Below are positions 1-8,348 of a stretch of DNA of 64,000 nucleotides, piece by piece. This DNA is from Gemmatimonadaceae bacterium (GTDB taxonomy: Bacteria > Gemmatimonadota > Gemmatimonadetes > Gemmatimonadales > Gemmatimonadaceae). Position 1 is the stretch's first letter. Each line of letters starts with the position of its first letter. The stretch is taken from contig JAUQWM010000072.1 of assembly GCA_030835125.1 (NCBI GenBank), positions 29,898 through 93,897 of the forward strand. The letters run 5' to 3'. The notes beneath the pieces are model-generated. The model was not told the origin of the DNA. It saw only the letters and a list, made by a program, of their open reading frames with translations, and ran no database searches. The position numbers and the translations under genes are program-made.

Positions 1-140
1 GATTGCAGACTGGGGATTTGCGATTGGGACCCCTCGCAAGTCACCCCAATCAGCGGGCTGTGCGCTGCAATAAGTGATTCGTGATTGGGATCCCGCAATT
101 CACCAATCAGCAGTCCGCGCTCTGCAATCAGCCCTCCAGC
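1..140. repeat. Heptanucleotide tandem repeat region at window edge
   Basis: The first 28 bases divide into four heptads (GATTGCA, GACTGGG, GATTTGC, GATTGGG). Their complement-orientation relatives (CAATCAG-type) follow, and then GTGATTC GTGATTG at 74-87 and more CAATCAG copies up to about 134. No convincing coding sequence covers this stretch. The same heptad grammar (GAnTnGn) recurs at 8322, 19510, 23056 and 52491. The left end is cut by the window. Confidence 0.6.
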
Positions 141-215
141 GCGTTTCCCGGCGGGCGCCTTGGGCGTCTTTCTCCGGTCAGGAAGCATGGGTCCAACCCG
201 CGATCCCACCTACGG

Positions 216-1802
216 ATGGAAGACGTCTCTCCCTTTGTGACGCACCTCGCCAGGCTGGTCTGGCTCATGGTCCATGAGCCGGAGAACCAGGATGGGCAGA
301 AGGAAGAACTGCGACGGTCGGTGGCACAGGTATCGGGCGCCTCACAGGCGGTCTCGTTGCACGACACGGCCGCTGCGGTGTCGTCGGCGGCGAGCAACGG
401 GGTCATGGGGGAGGAAGTGGAGGTGATCGGCGAGTTGGCGATGCGGATGGCCTCGCATTCGGTGCGCCTGATCCAGTTCGACCAGCTGGTGCCGGCGCGC
501 GAGATCCAGGAGGTCGCCAGAGCCCTGGCCAACTACCCGGTCCCGGGTGACGAGGGTGCGGCGTTCGATGGAGTGATGGTCGGCCTCACGCTCACGGGTG
601 TCACGGTCAGCATCGGGGCGTCGGGTTTCGTGCGGCGCGCGACCCCGGGGCCGATGCCCGCGTATGTGGGACCGGTGCGGACGCCTTCCGTCTCGATGAT
701 GTCCGTCGCCGGTCGCGCGGCGCCTCCGGTGCCCAACGGCAGGACGGCACAGGTGTCCCGCGGGTCCAGCGAGTCGCAGGCCATGATGCAGGGCCAGCTG
801 ATGCGCGCCACGCCCCAGGGTGGCGTGTCCAGCCTCCTGGCCCGGCTCGACGAGGCCGCCCGCTCGCCTAACGCTTCGGCGGTCGTGGACGAGGTCACGC
901 GGGCGACCGAGGACCTGGCCACCCAGGGCGGCTGGCCGGACGTCGTCGCGGTGCTCGACCGGATGATCCAGCACCACGAGCGGCTGCACGACGGGGACGC
1001 CAAGCGGGCCTTCCTGATGGGCGCCCGGCGGCTGGAGCGCACCGGGCACATGCAGGGCGTCGCGGCGCAGCTGACTCGACGGAAGGACCTGCGGGAGCCA
1101 TGCATGCGCATCCTCGCGCACGCGGGGGACATCGGGGCCGACGTGCTCATCGACAACCTCATCAACAGCGATGACTCGGGCGACCGCCGGGCGTACCTCG
1201 ACGCGCTGCGCCAGTGCCCATCGGCGGCGGCGTCGCTCAACCAGCTGCTGGCCGACGACCGGTGGTTCGTGGTCCGGAATGCCGCCTCGCTCCTCGGGGA
1301 ACTGGGCGCGGTCGAGTCGGATCGCCGCCTGTCGGAGCACCTGTCACACCGCGAGCCGCGGGTGCGGCGGGCCGTTGCGGTGGCGCTGGGCAAGCTTGGT
1401 ACGTCCCGGGCCCTGCTGGCCCTCCTGCAGGCGATCAACGACCCGTCGCCGGAGATCCGCGTCCAGGTGGTGCATGCGATCGCGTCCGCGCGGAACGCCC
1501 GTGCCGTCCCGTGGCTGATCGAGGCGCTCGACCACGAGCAGGACCCGGACGTGCAGGCCGCGCTGCTCGGGGCGCTGGGCCACACCCCGACCGAGGACGG
1601 CGTGGCACGGCTGCAGCGGGCGGCGGAAGCGGGCGGGCTGCTGGTGCGGAAACCGGTGGGCCTCCGGCTTCGCGCGATCGACGCGCTGGCCGAAGCGGGA
1701 ACGCCCGCCGCGCGCCACGCGCTCGGCACGCTGCTCACCGACCGGGATCGCGACGTCCGGAAGGCGGCCGAGCAGGCCGTGGCCCGCCAGGCGATCGCCT
1801 AA
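216..1802 (+). CDS. HEAT-repeat domain protein
   Basis: A protein of 528 aa with no signal peptide, so probably cytoplasmic. The C-terminal half, from about residue 300, consists of degenerate 30-residue alpha-helical pairs of the HEAT/PBS-lyase type, for example the stretch containing RRAVAVALGKLG and the one ending RKAAEQAVARQ. These usually form a binding solenoid. The N-terminal half has a low-complexity linker and no domain I recognise. I chose the ATG at 216 (MEDVSPFVTH) because upstream in-frame codons run through the heptad repeat region; GTG at 237 is an alternative. The stop overlaps the stop of the convergent M42 peptidase gene through the shared bases CTAA. Partner unknown. Confidence 0.75.
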   Translation: MEDVSPFVTHLARLVWLMVHEPENQDGQKEELRRSVAQVSGASQAVSLHDTAAAVSSAASNGVMGEEVEVIGELAMRMASHSVRLIQFDQLVPAREIQEVARALANYPVPGDEGAAFDGVMVGLTLTGVTVSIGASGFVRRATPGPMPAYVGPVRTPSVSMMSVAGRAAPPVPNGRTAQVSRGSSESQAMMQGQLMRATPQGGVSSLLARLDEAARSPNASAVVDEVTRATEDLATQGGWPDVVAVLDRMIQHHERLHDGDAKRAFLMGARRLERTGHMQGVAAQLTRRKDLREPCMRILAHAGDIGADVLIDNLINSDDSGDRRAYLDALRQCPSAAASLNQLLADDRWFVVRNAASLLGELGAVESDRRLSEHLSHREPRVRRAVAVALGKLGTSRALLALLQAINDPSPEIRVQVVHAIASARNARAVPWLIEALDHEQDPDVQAALLGALGHTPTEDGVARLQRAAEAGGLLVRKPVGLRLRAIDALAEAGTPAARHALGTLLTDRDRDVRKAAEQAVARQAIA

Positions 1803-2866
1803 CGCTGGGTGAAGTCCGTGTCGGGCGTGACCGCCCGGCACGCCTCGGCGAGCAGGTCGGCCGTGCGGTCGATGTCCTCCAGGCTCACCATCTCGCCCGG
1901 GGAGTGCATGTAGCGATTCGGCACCGAGACCAGGGCGGTGGCGATGCCCTGCCGGGCGAGGTGGATGGCGTCGGCGTCGGTGCTGGTTTCCCGGCCGGCC
2001 GCCTGGACGGTGCAGGGGATCGACAGGCGGGTGGCGGCGTCGCGCAGGATGCCGAAGACCACCGGGGAGATGATCGACCCGCGGGCGAGCACCGGGCCGC
2101 CGCCCAGCCGGTGGTCTCCGGATTCCTTCTTCTCGGAGCCGGGATGGTCGGTGGCGTGGGTGACGTCCACGGCGATGGCCATGGCCGGCCCGATTCGCTG
2201 GGCCGCGATGAGCGCGCCGCCGCCGTGATAGCCGATCTCCTCCTGGGTGGTGGCGACGGCGGCGACGGTGGCCACGCCCGGCCGGGCCGCGTACCGGCGG
2301 AGCGCCTCGAGGACGATGAACGCGCCGATGCGGTCGTCGATGGCGCGCGAGACGATGCGGCCGCCAGGCAGCTCGACCACCCTGGTGTCGATGACGCCGG
2401 GATCACCGACCGCGAGCAATCGCTCGGCGTCGTCCCGCGAACGGGCGCCGACATCCACCCACAGGTCCTCGAACTTCACCGCCTTGTCGCGGGCGTCCTG
2501 CTTGATGAGGTGGATCGGCTTGCGCCCCACCACACCGATGACATCACCCTCCCGGCCGGCGAACCGGATCCGCTGCCCGACGAGCACCTGCGGGTCCCAT
2601 CCGCCGATCGGTCCGATCCACGCGAACCCGTCGTCGTCGATCCACGTCACGATGACGCCGATCTCGTCGATGTGGCCGGCGAGCATCACGGTGATCGGGG
2701 CGCCCGGATTCACGGTCGCGACACTGTTGCCGGCGACGTCGCCGATGACCGCGGCGACGGTCCGGGCCTCGTCGCGCCAGACGCGGGCGGCGGGCGCCTC
2801 GAATCCGCTCGGGCCGGCGGCGTCGAGCAGGCGCTTCAGGAAGGCGATGGAGTCTGGGGAGAGCAT
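1799..2866 (-). CDS. M42 family metallopeptidase (glutamyl aminopeptidase-like)
   Basis: A predicted cytosolic dinuclear-metal aminopeptidase of 355 aa, the usual size for family M42 (PepA/FrvX/DAP aminopeptidase), whose members form tetrahedral peptide-degrading particles. Visible metal and catalytic residues: His65 and Asp67 in AGHIDEIG, Asp177 in RAIDDRIG, the Glu pair 209-210 in TTQEEIGYHGG, Asp234 in AVDVTHATD and His321 in MHSPGE. The order and spacing are those of an active M42 enzyme. I chose ATG at 2866 (MLSPDS); the in-frame extension upstream would run into the neighbour. It is last in a four-gene operon, 10 bp after the binding-protein gene. Confidence 0.9.
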   Translation of the reverse strand: MLSPDSIAFLKRLLDAAGPSGFEAPAARVWRDEARTVAAVIGDVAGNSVATVNPGAPITVMLAGHIDEIGVIVTWIDDDGFAWIGPIGGWDPQVLVGQRIRFAGREGDVIGVVGRKPIHLIKQDARDKAVKFEDLWVDVGARSRDDAERLLAVGDPGVIDTRVVELPGGRIVSRAIDDRIGAFIVLEALRRYAARPGVATVAAVATTQEEIGYHGGGALIAAQRIGPAMAIAVDVTHATDHPGSEKKESGDHRLGGGPVLARGSIISPVVFGILRDAATRLSIPCTVQAAGRETSTDADAIHLARQGIATALVSVPNRYMHSPGEMVSLEDIDRTADLLAEACRAVTPDTDFTQR

Positions 2867-2876
2867 TCCGGCGAGG

Positions 2877-3785
2877 TCAGGGAAGGGGGTCGACGCGGAT
2901 GGCGGAGCGCGTGGGAGGGTCCCCAAACAGTGCGGGATGGAGGATACTCGCCAGCACCTCGATTCCGCGCACAACGGCGGGTGAGGGGCTCGAGGTGAGG
3001 GTGTTGGCGTCGAGGGCCCAGAGGGGGACCGTCCGCGCCCAGGCCCACGCCTGGTCGGCGCGCAGTCCGCGAGCCTGACGAGTCGCCTCGTCCAGCCCCA
3101 CGCCGCACGGCGCGATGACGAGGAGGTCGGGGGCGGCTTCGCGCAGGTCGACGGCGGTCGTGCGACGCGAGGCCTCGCCGTCGCGGCCGATGACCTCCGC
3201 CCCTCCCGCCCGGCGTACCATCCCGGGGACCCAGTGCCCCGCGCCGAAGGGCGGGTCCACCCACTCCACCACCGCGACGCGCGGCCGCGGGGCCGCGGCG
3301 GCCTTCAACCGGTCGTGCACCGTGCGCAGGCGGGCCCGCAGGCCCGCGACCAGTTCCTCGGCCTCGTCAGGCAGGTCGAGCGCCGCGCCCGTGGCCCCGA
3401 TGTCCCCGAGGACGCCATCGACGGTGCGTCCTCCGAGCGTCACCACCCGGGCCGGGGGCGCGAGGCGGGCGGCGACGGCGCGCGCATCGTCCTCCCGCAC
3501 CGCGCAGACCTCGCAGACGCCCTGGGTGAGCAGGAGGTCCGGGTGCCGGGCCGCGAGCAGCGGCTCGTCGAGGTCGAACAGGGGCGCGCCCGCGGTCGAC
3601 CGGGCGCTGACGGCGCGGTCGATGTCGCGCGGCGTCGCCCCGGCCACGCGGGCGCGCGTCACGCGGGGGACGGCCGCCAGCGATGGTGGAAGGGCACAGG
3701 CGTGGGTCACGGCGACCAGGCGGTCGCCGGCGCCTAACGCGATGACGATGTCGGTCGCGGCCGGAAGCAGGGCCGCCACACGCAT
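2877..3785 (-). CDS. Periplasmic-binding-fold protein, cobalamin (BtuF)-like
   Basis: A protein of 302 aa with the two-lobed fold of the iron-siderophore/vitamin B12 binding family (PF01497). The N-terminus, LLPAATDIVIALGAGDRLV, and the following VTHAC are characteristic of the cobalamin-binding subgroup that often lacks a classical signal peptide, as here. The ATG overlaps the stop of the upstream membrane-protein gene (ATGA). No permease or ATPase is adjacent, so a transport role is not demonstrated. It could be a cytoplasmic or orphan binding protein. The cobalamin-dependent methionine synthase about 17 kb away is a possible user of the ligand, but this is speculative. Confidence 0.75.
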   Translation of the reverse strand: MRVAALLPAATDIVIALGAGDRLVAVTHACALPPSLAAVPRVTRARVAGATPRDIDRAVSARSTAGAPLFDLDEPLLAARHPDLLLTQGVCEVCAVREDDARAVAARLAPPARVVTLGGRTVDGVLGDIGATGAALDLPDEAEELVAGLRARLRTVHDRLKAAAAPRPRVAVVEWVDPPFGAGHWVPGMVRRAGGAEVIGRDGEASRRTTAVDLREAAPDLLVIAPCGVGLDEATRQARGLRADQAWAWARTVPLWALDANTLTSSPSPAVVRGIEVLASILHPALFGDPPTRSAIRVDPLP

Positions 3786-4168
3786 CAGCGCGGGGCCGGC
3801 GGCGGGAACGCGACGAACGTGATCGCCATCGCCAGCATGCCCGCGACATACCAGGCCGGAACCGCCGCGAGGTAGAAGTACACGACGCCGAAGAGTGCCA
3901 GCGCCTCACCCACCGACCACGCGACGATCGCGAGGGTGCTGGCGCGCACCAGGGTGTCCGCTTTCCGGTGCTGGAAGAAGAGGACGGTCAGGGCCGCGGC
4001 CGCTGCCACCCACATCACCCGGCCGATCGACGCCAGCCCGTCGGTGACCTCCGGCCGGGGCGGCTGCCACTCCGGGCGCTGGTGCAGGAACCAGGAGACT
4101 CCCCCGAAGAGGAGGAGTCCGGCCATCATGGCGATGCGGATGGCGAGGTACGCCTGCGCGGGCCTCAC
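3785..4168 (-). CDS. Small integral membrane protein (unknown)
   Basis: A 127-aa hydrophobic protein with about four predicted membrane segments (residues about 5-25, 45-65, 72-92 and 98-120). I recognise no family motif. I selected GTG at 4168 because it overlaps the upstream amidohydrolase stop (GTGA) and starts the protein just before the first membrane helix (RPAQAYLAIRIAMMAG). A longer reading frame to 4399 would lie wholly inside the amidohydrolase gene. The stop overlaps the next gene's ATG. Translational coupling on both sides supports a single operon, but its role there is unknown. Confidence 0.7.
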   Translation of the reverse strand: MRPAQAYLAIRIAMMAGLLLFGGVSWFLHQRPEWQPPRPEVTDGLASIGRVMWVAAAAALTVLFFQHRKADTLVRASTLAIVAWSVGEALALFGVVYFYLAAVPAWYVAGMLAMAITFVAFPPPAPR

Positions 4169-5847
4169 GGCACCGGCTTCTGGAAGACCGCCTTGCCGCC
4201 GAGGTACGTCGAGAGGACGCTCGTGTTCAGGATGAGTTCGGGCGGCACGCGCATGATGTCCTGGTCCAGCACCACGAAGTCCGCCAGCTTGCCCGGTTCC
4301 AGCGAGCCGACCTCCTTCTCCATGAAGCCCGAGTACGCGGCCCAGATCGTCATCGACTTGAGCGCCTCCTCGCGGGTCATGCGCTGCTCGGGAAACCACC
4401 CACCGACCGGCCAGCCCCTGGCGTCCTGCCGCGAGACGGAGGCCATGAACGAGATGAGCGGGTTGGTACGCTCCACCGGAAGGTCGCTGCCATTGGCGAT
4501 GACCACGCCGCTATTCAGCAGCGACCGCCACGCGTATGCGCCGAGCACCCGCGTCGGGCCGAGCCGGTTCACCGCCCAGTACATGTCGCTGGTCTGGTGG
4601 CTGGCCTGCATCGACGGGATCACGCCCAGTTCGGCGAAGCGCGGCACGTCGTCCGGGTGGATGATCTGCGCGTGCTCGATGCGGAACCGGTGGTCCTGGA
4701 CCGGAACGTCGGTGAGGGCCTGCTCGAATTCGTTGAGCACCGTCCGGTTGGCGCGGTCGCCGATGGCATGGACGTTGACCTGGAAGCCGCTCCGGAGCGC
4801 CTTGACGGCGACGTCACGCACACGCCCGGCCGGCACCAGCGCGAGGCCGGTGTTGGCCGGATCATCCGAGTACGGCTCGATCAGCGCCGCGCCGCGGGAG
4901 CCGAGGGCGCCGTCCGCGGAGATCTTGATCGCCTTGATCCAGAGGCGGCCATTGTAGAGCCCGAGCTGCGGCCCGCGTTGCAGGTAGTGATCGATCGCGG
5001 CGTCGTTGTTGGCGACCATGACGTAGTCGCGGATGTCGAAGCGGCCCTCGCGCGCCACTTCCTCGTAGACGTCGATGACGGCGCGGCCGACGCCGGCGTC
5101 GTGGACGCTGGTCAGGCCCCAGCGGTTCATCTCGGCGATGGCGGCCTGCACCGCGGTCTTCAACTGCTCCTTCGACGCGGGCGGCACGTGGCGATTCACC
5201 AGGCCCATGGCCGCGTCCACCAGGACACCGGTCGGCGCCCCGCCGGCACCGCGCTCGAGGCGGCCACCGGACGGATCCCTGGTCTCCGAGGTGAGTGACG
5301 CCGCCTTCATGGCGGCGGCGTTCACGAGCGTGGCATGGCCGTCGATGCGCGTCAGGACGACCGGATGGTCGGGCACGGCGCGGGACAGGGCCTCGTGGGT
5401 GGGGAAGCGCGTGTCCCCCCAGTCGTTCTGGTCCCAGCCCCGGCCCTGGATCCAGGTGCCGGCGGGCGTCTCGCGAGCGCGGGCGGCGACGCGGGCCACG
5501 ACTTCGTCGTACGACGTCGTGCCGACGAGGTCGACGTTGCGCAGGGAATTGCCGAGGTTGAGGAGGTGCACGTGGGCATCGATCATGCCGGGAATGACCG
5601 TGCGTCCATGCAGGTCGAGGACCTGCGTGGCGGGTCCCCGCATGGTCATGATCCCGCGCGCGGGTCCGGTGGCGACCACCCGTCCGTCGCGGATCGCCAT
5701 GGCTTCCACGACGGGGCGGTTCTCGTCCACCGTGTAGATGCGGGCATTGGTGACGATGAGGTCGGCCACCTGGGCCGCCGCCGTGCGGGGCACGAAGGCG
5801 ACAAGGGGCGTGAGGACGAGCGCGAGGGCAAGGCGACGATTCGTCAT
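4165..5847 (-). CDS. Secreted amidohydrolase, YtcJ-like
   Basis: A 560-aa member of the amidohydrolase superfamily (Amidohydro_3 type), usually acting on N-acyl or cyclic amide bonds; substrate unknown. A Sec signal peptide is clear (MTNRRLALALVLTPLVAF, then AAAQ cleavage), so it acts in the periplasm or outside. Visible metal-site motifs are IDAHVHLLNLG near residue 90, HAIGDRANR near residue 365 and the EHAQIIHP motif about 30 residues later. The C-terminus ends with the EPGKLADFVVLD strand typical of the beta-sandwich domain. It is first gene of the operon that continues with a membrane protein, a binding protein and the M42 peptidase. Confidence 0.88.
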   Translation of the reverse strand: MTNRRLALALVLTPLVAFVPRTAAAQVADLIVTNARIYTVDENRPVVEAMAIRDGRVVATGPARGIMTMRGPATQVLDLHGRTVIPGMIDAHVHLLNLGNSLRNVDLVGTTSYDEVVARVAARARETPAGTWIQGRGWDQNDWGDTRFPTHEALSRAVPDHPVVLTRIDGHATLVNAAAMKAASLTSETRDPSGGRLERGAGGAPTGVLVDAAMGLVNRHVPPASKEQLKTAVQAAIAEMNRWGLTSVHDAGVGRAVIDVYEEVAREGRFDIRDYVMVANNDAAIDHYLQRGPQLGLYNGRLWIKAIKISADGALGSRGAALIEPYSDDPANTGLALVPAGRVRDVAVKALRSGFQVNVHAIGDRANRTVLNEFEQALTDVPVQDHRFRIEHAQIIHPDDVPRFAELGVIPSMQASHQTSDMYWAVNRLGPTRVLGAYAWRSLLNSGVVIANGSDLPVERTNPLISFMASVSRQDARGWPVGGWFPEQRMTREEALKSMTIWAAYSGFMEKEVGSLEPGKLADFVVLDQDIMRVPPELILNTSVLSTYLGGKAVFQKPVP

Positions 5848-5999
5848 GATCGGATGAACGGGGTGAGGTCAGCGCCGTCGAGTATGCACGCGGGCGACGT
5901 GATCAATCAATGGCGGCGCTGGGACGCGGGATCACCTTCGTCCCCGGTTCCCGCGCGCCGCGCCCGATTAGACTTCGGTCGACCTTCATCCCCAGCCGC

Positions 6000-7817
6000 G
6001 TGAATCGCCGATCCCTGCCCGTCCTCCTGGCCAGCGTGGCGCTGGCGAATCCAACCGCTGGCCAGCGTCCGGTGACCCGCCCGGCCGCGCCGGTATCGGC
6101 CGCCATCACGAACGTGCGGTACACCGTCACGTTCGACCGGGCGGCCGCCTCCCAGCGGAGCCTGCGCGTCTCGATGACGTTCGGCGTGGCGGGGCGCGAG
6201 CCGGTCCTGCTGTCGTTTCCGGCCTGGACGCCGGGCGCCTACGAGATCTCCGATTACGCACGGAAGGTGTCGCAGCTGGCGGTGACCGGGGAGGGCGGCA
6301 CCCCTCGCTGGGACAAGCTGGATCCCGACACGTGGCGCGTGATGCCTGCCGGCGCTCGCTCGGTGACCGTCGCGTTCTCGTTCGCCGCCGACTCCATGGA
6401 CAACGCGATGGCGTGGGCGAAACCTGACTTCGCGTTCTTCAACGGCACCAACCTGCTGCCGTATCCCGAGGGCCGCAGCACCGCGTTCGCGGCCACGGTG
6501 AGCGTCCGCACCGAGCCCGATTGGCAGGTGGTGACGGGAATGGCGCCCGGCGCCACGGCGGGCACGTACACCGCCGCCAACTACCACGACCTGGTGGACA
6601 TGCCGTTCTTCGTTGGGCCGCTCGACGTGGACAGCGCGCGCGTGGGCGAGACCATGGTGCGCACCGCGACCTACCCGCGCGGCATCCTGGCCGGGGCCAA
6701 TCGCGAGCGGTTCTGGCGCCACGTGCAGGGGATGTTCCCCCCGATGTCCAAGGTGTTCGGCGAGACGCCGGTGCCCGTGTACACGAACCTGATCGTCTTC
6801 GACTCGACCATGGGCGGCGCCTCCGCGCTGGAGCACCAGAACTCGCACCTCGGGATCTACTCGCCGTTCATCGTCGACCATGAATTCCTGCCGTCGATCA
6901 CCGCGCACGAGATCTTCCACCTGTGGAACGTGAAGCGGATGCGGCCGGCCGACCTGGTCCCGTACCGGTACGACCAGCCGCAACCCACGACGTGGCTGTG
7001 GGTGAGCGAGGGCATCACGGACTATTACGCCGACCTGGCGCAGGTACGCGGCGGGATCATCGACTCGACCGACTTCCTTCGCGTGACGACGGGCAAGATG
7101 TTGGAGGTAGCGGCGGTGCCGCCCATCGCGCTCGAGGACGCCTCGCTGTCGGCCTGGATCGGTCCCACCGACGGCACGCACTACATCTACTACCCGAAGG
7201 GATCGCTGGCCGGGTTCCTGCTCGACATCCTCATCCGCGATGCCAGCGACAACGCCCACTCGCTCGACACGGTCATGCGCGACGTGTACCAGGCGACCTA
7301 CAAGGCCGGTCGCGGCTTCACGGCGACCGACTGGTGGGCCGCGGTGTCGCGTGCCGCCGGGGGCAAGTCGTTCGCCGACTTCAACACGCGGTACATCGAC
7401 GGCCGCGAGCCGTATCCGTGGTCGTCGACCCTGCCGCTGGCGGGGCTGCGGCTCAACGTGGACTCGATCCGCGAGCCGTGGATCGGGGTCTCGACGAATG
7501 TCGACTCCGGCGGCGTGATGGTGATGGAGGTTGAGCCGGCCGGGGCGGCGAAGGAAGCCGGCGTCGAGGTGGGCGACTACCTCGTCCGCGTCGGCGACAT
7601 CGCCGTGAGCGACCCCGATTTCGGGGCGCGCTACCGGGCTCGTTATGCGCGCAGCGACGGCGAGCGGATCGACCTCGTCGTCAGGCGCCGGGGCGAGGAG
7701 CGCACCCTGCAGTTGCCGGTGCGGAACCGGCTCCGCACGGTCGAGTCCATCGTCTTCGACCGGGGCGCCTCGCCGAAGGCCGTACGGATCCGGTCGGGAA
7801 TCCTGCGCGGCGGCTGA
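6000..7817 (+). CDS. M61 family metallopeptidase with PDZ domain
   Basis: A 605-aa secreted zinc aminopeptidase of the glycyl-aminopeptidase family. The order is signal peptide (NRRSLPVLLASVALAN, cleavage after TAGQ), an N-terminal beta-sandwich domain, and a thermolysin-like catalytic domain. That domain carries HEIFH at residues 303-307 and the downstream glutamate in WVSEGITDYYA. A PDZ domain follows at about 510-590 (PAGAAKEAGVEVGDYLVRVGD), as in other M61 members. I chose GTG at 6000 because it places the signal peptide at the N-terminus; the ATG at 5910 would add 30 unstructured residues. It is divergent from the amidohydrolase gene and probably processes small peptides. Confidence 0.9.
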   Translation: MNRRSLPVLLASVALANPTAGQRPVTRPAAPVSAAITNVRYTVTFDRAAASQRSLRVSMTFGVAGREPVLLSFPAWTPGAYEISDYARKVSQLAVTGEGGTPRWDKLDPDTWRVMPAGARSVTVAFSFAADSMDNAMAWAKPDFAFFNGTNLLPYPEGRSTAFAATVSVRTEPDWQVVTGMAPGATAGTYTAANYHDLVDMPFFVGPLDVDSARVGETMVRTATYPRGILAGANRERFWRHVQGMFPPMSKVFGETPVPVYTNLIVFDSTMGGASALEHQNSHLGIYSPFIVDHEFLPSITAHEIFHLWNVKRMRPADLVPYRYDQPQPTTWLWVSEGITDYYADLAQVRGGIIDSTDFLRVTTGKMLEVAAVPPIALEDASLSAWIGPTDGTHYIYYPKGSLAGFLLDILIRDASDNAHSLDTVMRDVYQATYKAGRGFTATDWWAAVSRAAGGKSFADFNTRYIDGREPYPWSSTLPLAGLRLNVDSIREPWIGVSTNVDSGGVMVMEVEPAGAAKEAGVEVGDYLVRVGDIAVSDPDFGARYRARYARSDGERIDLVVRRRGEERTLQLPVRNRLRTVESIVFDRGASPKAVRIRSGILRGG

Positions 7818-7831
7818 CCGCCGCCCGCGCG

Positions 7832-8317
7832 TCAGGGCGTGAGCGCCTTCCGGAGGAGCATGAGCTGCCCGGCGTGGTAGGCGTTGTGCTGGGCCACGCC
7901 GCTCACGAGCGCCCGGTACGTGACGGGGCCGCCGTCGTCCCGCGATTTCTTCGGGTCGACGGGGTCGTCCAGCCGGGTCGGGTCGAATCCCGCGACCGCA
8001 TCGATCAACTGCGCGTGACGCCGTCCCAGGAGGGCCAGCACGTCGGCCCACGCCGCCTCGTCGACCGCCACGGTTGGGACGGGGAAGTCACCATCGGCCG
8101 GCATGCCCGGCGGATTTCCCTGGAGTCGTGACGCCGCCTCGCCCATCCAGGCGGCGATATGGTGCGCGAGCTCGTACATGGTGTGCGCCCCGGGCACGGG
8201 ACGCCTTCCGGCTTCGGCGGCCGAGAGATTCGCGACCGCATCGAGCACCGAGGGACCGTGCCAGGCATGGCCCTCGATGCTGCGGCGGAGGTCAGCGAGC
8301 AGGTGGTCGGAGGGCAT
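7832..8317 (-). CDS. DinB-family putative metal-dependent hydrolase/transferase
   Basis: A four-helix-bundle protein of 161 aa of the DinB/YfiT-like family. The potential metal-binding histidines are visible: His near residue 51 in ELAHHIAAW and the pair in QHNAYHAGQLMLLRK near the C-terminus, the classic spacing. Members include bacillithiol/mycothiol-type S-transferases and many uncharacterised proteins, so substrate cannot be assigned. It ends 14 bp from the convergent M61 gene. Its start is followed upstream, with a 31-bp gap, by the M24 peptidase gene; three perfect heptads lie in that gap. Confidence 0.85.
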   Translation of the reverse strand: MPSDHLLADLRRSIEGHAWHGPSVLDAVANLSAAEAGRRPVPGAHTMYELAHHIAAWMGEAASRLQGNPPGMPADGDFPVPTVAVDEAAWADVLALLGRRHAQLIDAVAGFDPTRLDDPVDPKKSRDDGGPVTYRALVSGVAQHNAYHAGQLMLLRKALTP

Positions 8318-8321
8318 GGAC

Positions 8322-8342
8322 GAGTTGCGAGTTGCGAGTTGC
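8322..8342 (+). repeat. Triple heptad GAGTTGC
   Basis: Three perfect tandem copies of GAGTTGC lie in the gap between the DinB-family gene and the Xaa-Pro peptidase gene. They are noncoding here and belong to the GAnTnGn heptad family seen elsewhere in the window. Confidence 0.85.
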
Positions 8343-8348
8343 GCGGGT

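Noticed and set aside
1..140. CRISPR array at the left edge
   Set aside because: Repeat unit is 7 bases without spacers of regular length; no cas genes nearby.
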